Source: Roseiarcus sp031367195
GTDB lineage: Bacteria; Pseudomonadota; Alphaproteobacteria; Rhizobiales; Beijerinckiaceae
Length of the DNA stretch: 11,492 nucleotides
Direction of reading: 5' to 3'
NCBI GenBank assembly: GCA_031367195.1
Contig: JANLPL010000394.1
Coordinates: forward strand, 1-11,492
Made by a program: the position numbers and the translations under genes
In this document: positions 1 to 6,977 of the stretch, piece after piece
How positions within the stretch are numbered: position 1 is the stretch's first letter
Layout of the letters: each line of letters starts with the position of its first letter
The notes under the pieces: model-generated
Seen by the model: the letters and a program-made list of their open reading frames with translations, nothing else
Databases searched by the model: none
Told to the model about the DNA's origin: nothing

Positions 1-76
1 AGCGCCAAGAATCACTGAAGCGCCGCGCCGAAACGCGAGGGATTATTGCTTTGTCATGCATCCATTACGTTCAGGA

Positions 77-478
77 TTAATCGCTCTGACTCGCGTATTG
101 CGACGCCTGTCTTTCCATAATTGATAAATAATTTTGGGCTCGCTTTTCATCAAAGCTATTGAGCTCTACACATTCTTCTATGAACATGACCAATTTGCGG
201 GCAATAATATTGGAATTTTCATTCATTCCTGATTTCCGCAACATGCCATCCAAGTAGACGCCGACAGTGGCGGCGGTGGCTTCGTTTGTGTTGCAACCCC
301 AATTGAACATTTTGAACAAATCTTGATACATATTATTTTTATGAAAATATGCATCTGTAATATGATCGAGGTCTATACCGAAACGCGTTCTTATTGTACG
401 TTCCACAAATTGATTATATCGGACTCGTTCCTCTCTCACTTTGTCGTTGCCAAATAACATGCGGTTTAGCAAGCCCAT
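77..478 (-). CDS. Hypothetical protein, AT-rich orphan gene, 133 aa
   Basis: I do not recognise this protein. The open frame extends upstream to an ATG at 637, but I place the start at the ATG at 478. That start has GGAGA (plus-strand 486-490) seven bases ahead of it, and the predicted protein becomes ordinary from there, beginning MGLLNRMLF. The 133 residues look soluble and mostly helical. There is no signal peptide and no clear membrane segment, and Asn, Met and aromatic residues are unusually frequent for this window. A segment around residues 45-70 is rich in Phe, Tyr, Asn and Lys, followed by two probable helices to the C-terminus. Base composition is clearly more AT-rich than the genes from 1026 onward, which suggests acquisition by transfer. 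A possible promoter lies at 551-579. The frame and the 478 start are fairly secure; the function is unknown. Confidence 0.65.
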   Translation of the reverse strand: MGLLNRMLFGNDKVREERVRYNQFVERTIRTRFGIDLDHITDAYFHKNNMYQDLFKMFNWGCNTNEATAATVGVYLDGMLRKSGMNENSNIIARKLVMFIEECVELNSFDEKRAQNYLSIMERQASQYASQSD

Positions 479-485
479 GACGACA

Positions 486-490
486 TCTCC
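486..490 (-). promoter_or_regulatory. Shine-Dalgarno site deciding the 478 start
   Basis: On the minus strand this reads GGAGA, seven bases before the ATG at 478. The in-frame ATGs near 637 have no comparable site, so this motif favours the shorter protein. Confidence 0.6.
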
Positions 491-550
491 GACGGCGCAA
501 GTTTTATTTAACTCGATGTGCGAGTCGCCGCTGAATCGTAACCTTGCGGA

Positions 551-579
551 ACTAAAGAAACGGTAAGAGGTACACTCAA
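551..579 (-). promoter_or_regulatory. Possible sigma70-type promoter for the 77-478 gene
   Basis: On the minus strand TTGAGT (574-579) and TTTAGT (551-556) are separated by 17 bases. Each matches the -35 or -10 consensus at four of six positions. Transcription would start near 544, leaving a leader of about 65 bases before the ATG at 478. The site lies inside the longer open frame, so if it is used the 637 start is not. In an AT-rich stretch such matches can arise by chance. Confidence 0.3.
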
Positions 580-661
580 TTTTTTGCAAATCGCGCGTTC
601 GAGCCCAAACCGCCCGCACTTGTGCACCCATGTGCAAGGGTCGGCGGGGCGGCGTTCGCCT

Positions 662-877
662 TTAGGTCGGGTCGGCTTCGGCTTTTTCCAATCGAGCGAT
701 TTTGCGCTCCAATGCAGCAATCGATTGTTCGGCCTGCGAAATCGAAATCCCTGTGGTACTTATGTAGTCCCCTCCTTCTAGGATATTCGTTATCATTTTG
801 CCCTCGCGCATCAATTTGAGCCGGGCAACAAAACCATCTCGCTGCCGTTTGACTTCCGTGAGTTCATCGCTAGCCAT
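662..877 (-). CDS. Small coiled-coil protein of unknown function, 71 aa
   Basis: This is a short, charged, soluble protein that I do not recognise. The ATG at 877 is chosen over the in-frame ATG at 907 because an excellent ribosome-binding site, AAGGAGG, sits eight bases before it. Residues about 1-28 form a charged helix (begins MASDELTEVKRQRD). A Gly/Thr/Ser-rich turn around residues 35-44 follows. Residues about 45-66 are a second helix with hydrophobic heptad spacing (Ile, Ala, Leu, Ile, Leu), consistent with a helical hairpin or a dimeric coiled coil. There is no cysteine cluster, signal peptide or membrane segment. It lies 183 bases upstream of the 77-478 gene on the same strand, so the two may share a transcript, though each has its own ribosome-binding site. 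It could be a phage- or island-derived accessory protein, but nothing in the sequence proves that. Confidence 0.6.
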   Translation of the reverse strand: MASDELTEVKRQRDGFVARLKLMREGKMITNILEGGDYISTTGISISQAEQSIAALERKIARLEKAEADPT

Positions 878-885
878 ACGTCGCG

Positions 886-892
886 CCTCCTT
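886..892 (-). promoter_or_regulatory. Strong Shine-Dalgarno site for the 71-aa protein
   Basis: The minus strand reads AAGGAGG, a near-perfect anti-16S match, eight bases before the ATG at 877. It is the best ribosome-binding site in the window and the main evidence that this short frame is translated. Confidence 0.7.
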
Positions 893-1025
893 CTTGTCAC
901 CATGCATACCACGGGTTGCCGTCTCGAATTACGGGGACATGATACACATTGCGGAATTGGCTCCGGAGAACAGCGCAGCACAAGAACGCACACGCCGCAT
1001 CAATCCCGCAACGCATAACGCCCGC

Positions 1026-2630
1026 CTACCCCTCGCGCCCCGCCCGCACTCGGCCGGACCGCCCTGACGCTTCCCGCGCGCGCCATTCGACGCCGCCCTC
1101 GACGCCCGACAGCATGATCGGCTTGCCGAAGTAGTACCCCTGCGCCACGCGTATCTTCGTGTGATCGCGCAGATAGTGGAACTCGGCTTCCGTCTCCACG
1201 CCCTCGACCATCACCTCGGTCGACAGCGCGTCGCCAATCGATTCGATGGCGCGTAAGAGGCTCTGGCTGCGCGGGCGTTTGTCGATGTCGGTGATCAGCG
1301 AGCGGTCGACTTTCACCTCGTCGGCGGTGATGTCGGCCAGCATCGCCAGCGACGAATAGCCCGAGCCGAAATCGTCGATCGAGATTTTCGCGCCGACCTC
1401 GCGGATCATCGGCAGCACGCGGGTCTGGAACGGGCTCGCCGGCAAAAACGCCTCTTCGGTGATCTCCAGCATGAAGCGGCGCGCGTGGCCCGAGGCGCCG
1501 AGCTTTTCCAGGAAACCGCGCATGAAGCGGGTGTCGGCCGCCTGTTTGGCGGAAATGTTGAAGCCGAGCATCGGTCGGCGCCCGAAGGCGGCGTTGACCG
1601 CGTCGAGCGAGGCGATCGCCTCCTCGAACACCAGATCGGTGATCTCGTTGGTGAGGCCGATCTCATGCGCCAGCGTCAGGAAATTGCCGGGCGACGACCA
1701 CGTGCCGTCCTCGGCGCGCCAGCGCATCAGCACTTCGAGCGAATCGACGTCGTCGGCGCGGAAGTCGAATTTGGGCTGGAATGCGCAGCCGATCCGCCGG
1801 TCGCGGATCGCCTGCCGCAACGCATTGGCCTCTCGCGCCCCCGCGCGCTCGCGCAGCTCCATCGCCGCCTCGAACAGTTTGGCGCCGCCGCCCGCCCGCC
1901 GCGCCTCGCGCGCCGCCGCCTTCGCCTTGCGCCGCAACCCTTCCGCCGTCGCATCGCCCGAGGGCCAGAAACTCAGACCCGCGCTGGCGCCAGCGAAAAT
2001 CTCGACCCCGTCGATCAGATAGGGCTCGGTCGCGCGCGCGATCCAGCGCCGACACGCGCCCAGCGCCGCCTGCGGCTCGCCGGGGGCGGCGATCACGATG
2101 CAGAATTCGCCCGGACCGATGCGGGCGATCAGATCTTCGCGCGCCGTCTCCTGCGCCAGCCGCTCGGCGATCCGCGCCGCCAGCCCCTCGCTCGCGGCGA
2201 CGCCGTGGAAGGCGACGATCTCGTGAAACTTCTCGACCTCGATCACCGCCAGCGCGAACGGCGCATCCTCCGCCCGGGCCGCGATCATGTCGCCGACCGC
2301 CCGGTCGCATAATTCGCGATTGGGCAGGCCGGTCGCCGCGTCGAAATAGGCGCGCGCGAACAGATCGTCCTGCACGCGCCGCTGCGGGTCGATGTCGACC
2401 GCCGCGACGACGCGGTAGGCGCGCCCCTCGAATACGAATTCGCGCGCCTCGACCAGTTTTGCGCGGCCCGCCACCAGCCGCTCCGCGCGCGGCTCCGGCC
2501 CGATCGCGCCGACGCCGGCCTCGCTCGCCGCATTGGCGGTCACCGCCCGGCCGTCGCCATCGCGGATTTCGAGCCCCGCGCCCGCCGCGTCGAAAGCGGC
2601 TGCCTTCAGCGCCTGGAGGTCGGCGCTCAC
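1026..2630 (-). CDS. Degenerate GGDEF / intact EAL c-di-GMP phosphodiesterase, 534 aa
   Basis: This is a cytoplasmic c-di-GMP signalling protein, predicted to hydrolyse c-di-GMP to pGpG. Residues about 16-85 resemble a degenerate PAS-like module. A GGDEF domain spans about 95-250 and keeps the YFDAATGLPNR start, but its signature is GPGEF (172-176) with no RxxD inhibitory site, so cyclase activity is unlikely; it may only bind GTP. The EAL domain (about 265-510) has EVL at 299-301 in place of EAL. It keeps the metal and catalytic positions of active enzymes: N358, E389, D419-D420 in IDDFGSG, K440, E476 and Q497. No membrane segment is seen. The start is a GTG that overlaps the stop of the upstream HerA-like gene (GTGA), with no strong Shine-Dalgarno sequence of its own, so translation is probably coupled. 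The last 25 residues are a basic Gly/Arg-rich tail. Confidence 0.93.
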   Translation of the reverse strand: MSADLQALKAAAFDAAGAGLEIRDGDGRAVTANAASEAGVGAIGPEPRAERLVAGRAKLVEAREFVFEGRAYRVVAAVDIDPQRRVQDDLFARAYFDAATGLPNRELCDRAVGDMIAARAEDAPFALAVIEVEKFHEIVAFHGVAASEGLAARIAERLAQETAREDLIARIGPGEFCIVIAAPGEPQAALGACRRWIARATEPYLIDGVEIFAGASAGLSFWPSGDATAEGLRRKAKAAAREARRAGGGAKLFEAAMELRERAGAREANALRQAIRDRRIGCAFQPKFDFRADDVDSLEVLMRWRAEDGTWSSPGNFLTLAHEIGLTNEITDLVFEEAIASLDAVNAAFGRRPMLGFNISAKQAADTRFMRGFLEKLGASGHARRFMLEITEEAFLPASPFQTRVLPMIREVGAKISIDDFGSGYSSLAMLADITADEVKVDRSLITDIDKRPRSQSLLRAIESIGDALSTEVMVEGVETEAEFHYLRDHTKIRVAQGYYFGKPIMLSGVEGGVEWRAREASGRSGRVRAGREG

Positions 2631-4444
2631 GAAGCGCCGTGGCCGCGTTTGAGAATCTGCGCCCGCAATTGCTCCAGCCGCGCCGCGGCCGAATTCGCGT
2701 CGCCGCTGAGGCCCGGCGGTTTGCCCGCCATCTGCGCCGCGATCGGCGAGGGCGCCAGTTCATGCCCTCCGGTGTCCTCGACCATCCGTCCCCCACCGGC
2801 CGCGCCGCGCCAGCGTTCGACCACCTGCTGGATGAAGTCGCCTGTTACGCCGTCGTGCTCCGCGCTTTCGTCAAGCCGGAAGGTCTCGCTGCGCGGCAGG
2901 CGCTCGGGTGGCAGTTCGGTGAAGCGCATTCTTGTGGGCAGCGGCAGGCCCTCGCCGAACGCGACCACTTCGCGCGTGGCGAGCGAAGGCACGAAATCCA
3001 GGAGATTGGCGATCGCATCCGTCACCGCCGAGCGCAGCAGCGCCTGATCGCGCTCGTTGGCGAGCCGCATCGCAAACAGTGTATTGCACTGGGAGATGAT
3101 GGTGGGATCGAGTTCGCCGGGGCGCTGGGTGACGAGGCCGAGATAGACGCCGTACTTGCGCCCTTCCTTGGCGATCCGCATCAGGGCGCGGCGGGTGGGC
3201 GCGAAACCGACGCTGCGGTCGGCCGGGGCGAAGCGATGCGCCTCCTCGCACACGAACAGCATCGGCAGCGCGCCGTCGCTCCACAGTCCGAAATCGAACG
3301 CCATCCGCGCCACCACGCAAACCACCGCGTCCACCACCTCGCTCGGCAAGCCGGCGAGTTGCATCACCGTGATCGGCCGGCCATCCGGCTCCAGCCGGAA
3401 CAATTCGCTCAGGATCTCCGCCATCGTGTCGCCGCCGACATTGGCGTTCTCGAACATGAAACCGTAGCGCGGATCGTTCTTCAGCGCGTCGAGCCGGGTC
3501 AGCAGCCGGTGGCAATGCAGCCGGGTGGCGCGGTTCTCCAGCTTGCCCATGCGCTCGTCGATCAGACCGACGAGATCCTGCAACAGATAGGGCACCGGCG
3601 TGTCGACGGTGTAGCCGGCGCGCTTGGGGTCCACCTTGCGTAGGCCGAAACGCTCGCTCTGCGAGGCGCGATGAGCCAGATACATGCCCTTGGCGATCGG
3701 AATGTGCTCGGAGAGGATTTCCATTTCCTCCTCGATCGCCGGCCGGCCGCCATAGACGACGTCGATGAATTCCTCGAAGTTGAACAGCCAGAACGGCAGT
3801 TTTAGCGTCTGCGCGTTCACCACATTGGCGCGTGCGCCGAAGCAGCGGCCGAATTCGTTGTGGCCGTCGAGCAGGAACACGCGCACCTTGGGCGCATGAT
3901 CGAGCACCGCGTTGACAATCACCGCCACGCCGCTCGATTTGCCTACACCCGTCGAGCCCAGCACCGCGAAATGCTTGTTGAGCATGTCGTTGAGCGAAAT
4001 GCGGGCTTCGATGGTTTCGTCGTGATGCAGCGTGCCGATGGTCGCGCCGTCCTCGTCGCCCTCGAAGATCAGCCGCAAATCCTCGCGCGCCACCACCTCG
4101 GCCGCGTCGCCGATGGCGGGATAGGAGGAGACGCCGCGCACGAAATGGTCATGTCCATGCGGCCCCGGCGCGATCTCGCCCATCACCTCGACGCGGGCGG
4201 TGGCGCTTCGGGGCAGCGCGATCCCGCCGCCGTCCTGGCTCTCGACTTCCGTGATCATGCCGATCAACCGACGCGGGCCGGCCCAGATGCGGACGAAATC
4301 GCCCACCGTCGCGCGCGCCGTGGCGCCGGCGTCCGCGACGGGAATAGCGACCCGCGCCTCGCCGCCGCGCACGCCCAGCACAACGCCCAGCGACTGCGGC
4401 GCGCCGAGCGAATCGAGGCTCGAAGCTTGCAAGGATTGATTCAC
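2627..4444 (-). CDS. HerA-family DNA translocase-type ATPase (DUF87), 605 aa
   Basis: This is a HerA/FtsK-clade P-loop ATPase, a family that forms hexameric rings that move DNA or act as motors for partner nucleases and effectors. Residues about 15-130 look like the beta-rich N-terminal HAS-barrel. Walker A is GSTGVGKS (163-170), LLDGHNEFG follows at 191-199, Walker B is MLFVCEEAH (395-403), and the family signature TQRPGELDPTIISQCNT spans 439-455. The insert between the Walker motifs (about 215-385) is largely helical. A C-terminal extension after about 520 is Gly/Ala/Pro-rich and ends in a short helix. The start is a GTG with AAAGGG eight bases upstream. No NurA nuclease gene is adjacent; the coupled neighbour is the EAL protein. 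The family assignment is secure. Whether it serves DNA repair, defence or something else is not shown. Confidence 0.92.
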   Translation of the reverse strand: MNQSLQASSLDSLGAPQSLGVVLGVRGGEARVAIPVADAGATARATVGDFVRIWAGPRRLIGMITEVESQDGGGIALPRSATARVEVMGEIAPGPHGHDHFVRGVSSYPAIGDAAEVVAREDLRLIFEGDEDGATIGTLHHDETIEARISLNDMLNKHFAVLGSTGVGKSSGVAVIVNAVLDHAPKVRVFLLDGHNEFGRCFGARANVVNAQTLKLPFWLFNFEEFIDVVYGGRPAIEEEMEILSEHIPIAKGMYLAHRASQSERFGLRKVDPKRAGYTVDTPVPYLLQDLVGLIDERMGKLENRATRLHCHRLLTRLDALKNDPRYGFMFENANVGGDTMAEILSELFRLEPDGRPITVMQLAGLPSEVVDAVVCVVARMAFDFGLWSDGALPMLFVCEEAHRFAPADRSVGFAPTRRALMRIAKEGRKYGVYLGLVTQRPGELDPTIISQCNTLFAMRLANERDQALLRSAVTDAIANLLDFVPSLATREVVAFGEGLPLPTRMRFTELPPERLPRSETFRLDESAEHDGVTGDFIQQVVERWRGAAGGGRMVEDTGGHELAPSPIAAQMAGKPPGLSGDANSAAARLEQLRAQILKRGHGAS

Positions 4445-4452
4445 GCGCGTTA

Positions 4453-4458
4453 CCCTTT
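4453..4458 (-). promoter_or_regulatory. Ribosome-binding site supporting the HerA GTG start
   Basis: The minus strand reads AAAGGG, eight bases before the GTG at 4444. This supports a non-ATG start at the beginning of the HerA-like gene. Confidence 0.5.
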
Positions 4459-4569
4459 AACCGGTCGCCGTGCAGGCGCCTCGTTGCCGCCCATCCTCGT
4501 CCATAAAGATTGTCTCCGCGTTAAGCATGAGCACTTGTTTCTCTTTATCGCAATGGAACATCACCGCCC

Positions 4570-5493
4570 ATGACTCCGCTCGCAACTCTGCCGGCCTTCC
4601 TGAAACTTTCCGGCCGCAAGGTCGTCCTTGCCGGGAACGGCGAGCCCGCCGCCTGGAAAGTCGAGTTGCTGGCCGCGACCGGGGCGGATTTGCGCTTGTT
4701 CAGCCCCGCGCCGGTCGAAAAACTCGTGGGCGCCGCGTCGCGCGCCGGCGTTGCGATCCTTCCGCGCGAATGGCGCGAGGCCGATCTCGAAGGCGCGCTC
4801 GTCGCCCTGCTTGAGGCGCGGGACGAGGGCGAGGCCGAGCGGTTCCGCGCCGCCGCGCGCGCCGCCGGGGCGCTGGTCAATGTGATCGACCGGCCGAAAT
4901 TCTGCGATTTCTCGTTCGGCTCGATCGTCGAACGTTCGCCGCTGCTGATCGCCGTCTCCACCGACGGCGCGGCGCCCGTGTTCGCCCAAGGCCTTCGCGC
5001 CCGCATCGAGGCGATGTTTCCCGACAGCCTGCGCGCCTGGGCGCAGGCCGCGCGAGACTGGCGGCCCCGCTTCGCCGGTCTCGACCAACGCCGGCGCCGC
5101 GCGATCTGGCTCGATTTCACCGACCGCGCGCTTTCCAGCATCGACCGCGCCCCTGATGAGGCCGACTACGACGCGCTTTTTCTGGGCGCCCGCGCGGGCC
5201 GGCTGATCGTGGTCGGCGCCGGCGCCGGCGTGGACGATCTCACGTTGCGCGCCGTGCGCGCCCTGCAAGCCGCCGATCACGTGATCGAGGACGGCCCCGT
5301 GGCGCCGAACTTGCGCGATCTCGGCCGGCGCGAGGCGAGTTTCGAGGCTTTGCCCGAGGGCGCCGACGCCGCCGCCCGGACGCGCGCCGCCGCCCGCGTG
5401 GCGCAAGGCCAGATCGTCGTCGTGCTGGTCCCCGGCGACGGCCGCGGCTCCGGCTGGGAAGGCGCCGAGGTCGCGCCGGGAATCGCCGCATGA
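4570..5493 (+). CDS. cysG: Siroheme synthase, CysG-like, with truncated methyltransferase domain, 307 aa
   Basis: The N-terminal half matches the precorrin-2 dehydrogenase/sirohydrochlorin ferrochelatase half of CysG, which makes siroheme for sulfite and nitrite reductases. A Rossmann start is at about 15-48, VNVIDRPKFCDF at 103-114 keeps the conserved Asp (D107), and ERSPLLIAVSTDG is at 121-133. The dinucleotide-binding motif is unusual: GNGEPAAWK (22-30) instead of GGGxVAxRK. The position of the phosphorylated Ser in the Salmonella enzyme is Thr131. From residue 212 a uroporphyrinogen-III methyltransferase domain begins with VVGAGAGVDDLTLRA (214-228). It stops after about 95 residues at a degenerate VVPGD/GWEGAE/VAPGI region, where full-length enzymes continue for some 150 more. 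The stop lies within a hairpin, so no remainder follows. A separate methyltransferase elsewhere would be needed. No cys reductase genes adjoin it here. Confidence 0.85.
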   Translation: MTPLATLPAFLKLSGRKVVLAGNGEPAAWKVELLAATGADLRLFSPAPVEKLVGAASRAGVAILPREWREADLEGALVALLEARDEGEAERFRAAARAAGALVNVIDRPKFCDFSFGSIVERSPLLIAVSTDGAAPVFAQGLRARIEAMFPDSLRAWAQAARDWRPRFAGLDQRRRRAIWLDFTDRALSSIDRAPDEADYDALFLGARAGRLIVVGAGAGVDDLTLRAVRALQAADHVIEDGPVAPNLRDLGRREASFEALPEGADAAARTRAAARVAQGQIVVVLVPGDGRGSGWEGAEVAPGIAA

Positions 5494-5526
5494 GCCTTTC
5501 ACCCTACATGCGAGGTGAAAGGCTCA
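5491..5526. terminator. Perfect 13-bp inverted repeat, probable bidirectional terminator
   Basis: TGAGCCTTTCACC (5491-5503) and its exact reverse complement (5514-5526) flank a 10-base loop. The left arm includes the TGA stop of cysG. It sits between the convergent cysG and mtnK genes and could end transcripts from both sides, although neither side has a proper T-tract. Confidence 0.7.
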
Positions 5527-5616
5527 ATCGCCCATAGGTCGGTTTCCGATCAACTACAGCGGCGACCGAACAGATAGAATCGGCATTCCCGTCGTTGCGA
5601 GCCCCTTCGACGCGCC

Positions 5617-6885
5617 TCACCCGCCCCCCTGCCGCTCCAACCGCACCGCCGCCGCGCGCACGTCTGCAAAGCCCAGCAACCGCGCGCGGTTGACCGCGAG
5701 ATGCCGGCCGAGCCGCAGCGCCTTGGCTTCGCAGGCGGCGCGCCGGCCCGTGTCCTCGATATGCTCGAACTCAGCGATATGGGCGAGGCCGAGGATGCGC
5801 CGGTGCATCTCGACGCCGGCAAAACCCAGCGCGTCGATCCAGACGTCGTGCAGCAAGGCGCTCAGCGCCTGTTCGGCGGCGAGCATGTGGCCCTGATCCT
5901 CGTATAGCGCCTTCGGGTAGAGGACGCCGGTGCGCTCGCTGCGCCATAGCCTTGCGAATTCGAGGCGGAAACGCGTCCACACGCCTTCGGCCACATCGAG
6001 CGTCCAGCCGCGAAAATCCTCGCGTTCGCCCTCGCGCCGCTCGTAGCCGGCCTGCGCGAAATAAGCCATCAGGAAATTGGCGATCAACATGCCGACGTCG
6101 AAGCCGAACGGGCCGTAGCACGCGAATTCCGGGTCGATCACGCGCGCCTCGCCCTCATGCGCCATGATCGAGCCGGTGTGCAGATCGCCATGCAGCAGCG
6201 TCTCCGCGTGGTTGCAGAATTTGAGCTTCAACTGCTGCGCGGCGACTTTCAGATCGACGTCGGCGCGCAATTCAGCGACGATGGCGTCGAGTTCGGGCGT
6301 GTGCCGGTTCATCGGCGCGGCGTAATAGGGATCGGTGAACACGAGTTGCTCGGTGATGTCGCACAGCGCGACATTGTCGGCGAACAGCGCGAGATCGGCT
6401 TTGCGCTGGGCGGTTGGCATCGACAGGTCGGAGCCGCGAAACAAAGTGCGGGCGCAGAATTCGCCGAGTTGCTCGGCCAGCCCCTTGTGTTTGACGCCCG
6501 CCTCCAGGTCGCGGCGCAGGATTTTGTGGGGGATAAGATATTCCATCGCGATCAGGGCCTGGCCCTCGTCGAAATGATAGATCGCGGGCACGCGGCCGGG
6601 ATCGCGCGCGGCCTGGCGCGTCAGCGCGTGATATTCGAAGAATGTGCGCTTCAGCGGCAGCGGCCAACTTTCGCCCACCAGCCTGACATAGGGCAGCGCC
6701 TGTTTGACCACCGCCCCGCCGCGCGCGCCCTCGACAATAAACACCAGATTGAGATTGCCGTCGCCGACCTCGCGCACGCGCCAGTCTTCCGGCTTGTCGC
6801 CGATCCGCTCGCGCAGGGCGGCGATGTCGCTGAGGCGGGCGCTCAGGCTGTCCACGGTCAAGGCTTGGTAAGGCGTTTCGCTCAT
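5617..6885 (-). CDS. mtnK: 5-methylthioribose kinase (MtnK), 422 aa
   Basis: This enzyme phosphorylates 5-methylthioribose with ATP to 5-methylthioribose-1-phosphate in the methionine salvage pathway; it is cytosolic with a protein-kinase-like fold. The sequence follows the Bacillus subtilis MtnK along its length: EVGDGNLNLVF (39-49), KQALPYVRLVGESWPLPL (61-78), CDITEQLVFTDPYY (175-188), the catalytic loop HGDLHTGSI (232-240, D234) and the metal-binding IDPEFACYGPFGFDVG (250-265). Length is close to the roughly 400 of the family. An upstream ATG at 6936 would add 17 basic residues. I prefer the ATG at 6885 because homology begins with SETPYQAL just after it and a possible promoter lies at 6935-6963. 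The usual partner mtnA is not adjacent. The gene is divergent from mmsB across a 97-base gap and ends facing cysG. Confidence 0.95.
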   Translation of the reverse strand: MSETPYQALTVDSLSARLSDIAALRERIGDKPEDWRVREVGDGNLNLVFIVEGARGGAVVKQALPYVRLVGESWPLPLKRTFFEYHALTRQAARDPGRVPAIYHFDEGQALIAMEYLIPHKILRRDLEAGVKHKGLAEQLGEFCARTLFRGSDLSMPTAQRKADLALFADNVALCDITEQLVFTDPYYAAPMNRHTPELDAIVAELRADVDLKVAAQQLKLKFCNHAETLLHGDLHTGSIMAHEGEARVIDPEFACYGPFGFDVGMLIANFLMAYFAQAGYERREGEREDFRGWTLDVAEGVWTRFRLEFARLWRSERTGVLYPKALYEDQGHMLAAEQALSALLHDVWIDALGFAGVEMHRRILGLAHIAEFEHIEDTGRRAACEAKALRLGRHLAVNRARLLGFADVRAAAVRLERQGGG

Positions 6886-6934
6886 CGGTCGTTTCGTTCG
6901 CGTTCGGCGCTTTTGTTGACGCGCGGCTTGCGGC

Positions 6935-6963
6935 ATGATGGCTCAAGTCATTTCCGCTCGCAA
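6935..6963 (-). promoter_or_regulatory. Possible mtnK promoter
   Basis: On the minus strand TTGCGA (6958-6963) and CATCAT (6935-6940) are spaced by 17 bases, each matching consensus at four of six positions. A start near 6928 gives a leader of about 43 bases to the ATG at 6885. It lies in the short divergent gap shared with mmsB. Confidence 0.3.
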
Positions 6964-6972
6964 TCGGCGCTT

Positions 6973-6977
6973 AGGGG
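6973..6977 (+). promoter_or_regulatory. Ribosome-binding site deciding the mmsB start
   Basis: AGGGG lies five bases before the ATG at 6983. The alternative in-frame ATG at 6935 lacks such a site and would add 16 residues ahead of the Rossmann strand. Confidence 0.55.

Noticed and set aside
1..76. Five open codons ending in TGA at base 18 on the plus strand
   Set aside because: Too short to support a gene end, since nothing to the left is visible. No other feature was seen in these bases.
479..637. Extended N-terminus of the 77-478 gene starting at 637
   Set aside because: The extra 53 residues have no ribosome-binding site and contain a possible promoter. The ATG at 478 has GGAGA at good spacing.
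508..720. 70-codon minus-strand frame bridging the two orphan genes
   Set aside because: It overlaps the well-supported 662-877 gene in another frame, has no good ribosome-binding site, and its product has no ordered pattern.
1663..2796. Minus-strand 377-codon frame overlapping the EAL gene
   Set aside because: It is an Arg/Gly-rich frame-shifted shadow of the EAL gene on the same strand.
1781..3643. Long plus-strand open frame (620 codons) antisense to the HerA and EAL genes
   Set aside because: The product is dominated by Arg, Pro, Ala and Ser, then His and Gln, as expected for a shadow frame in GC-rich DNA. The opposite strand encodes two proteins with complete family motifs.
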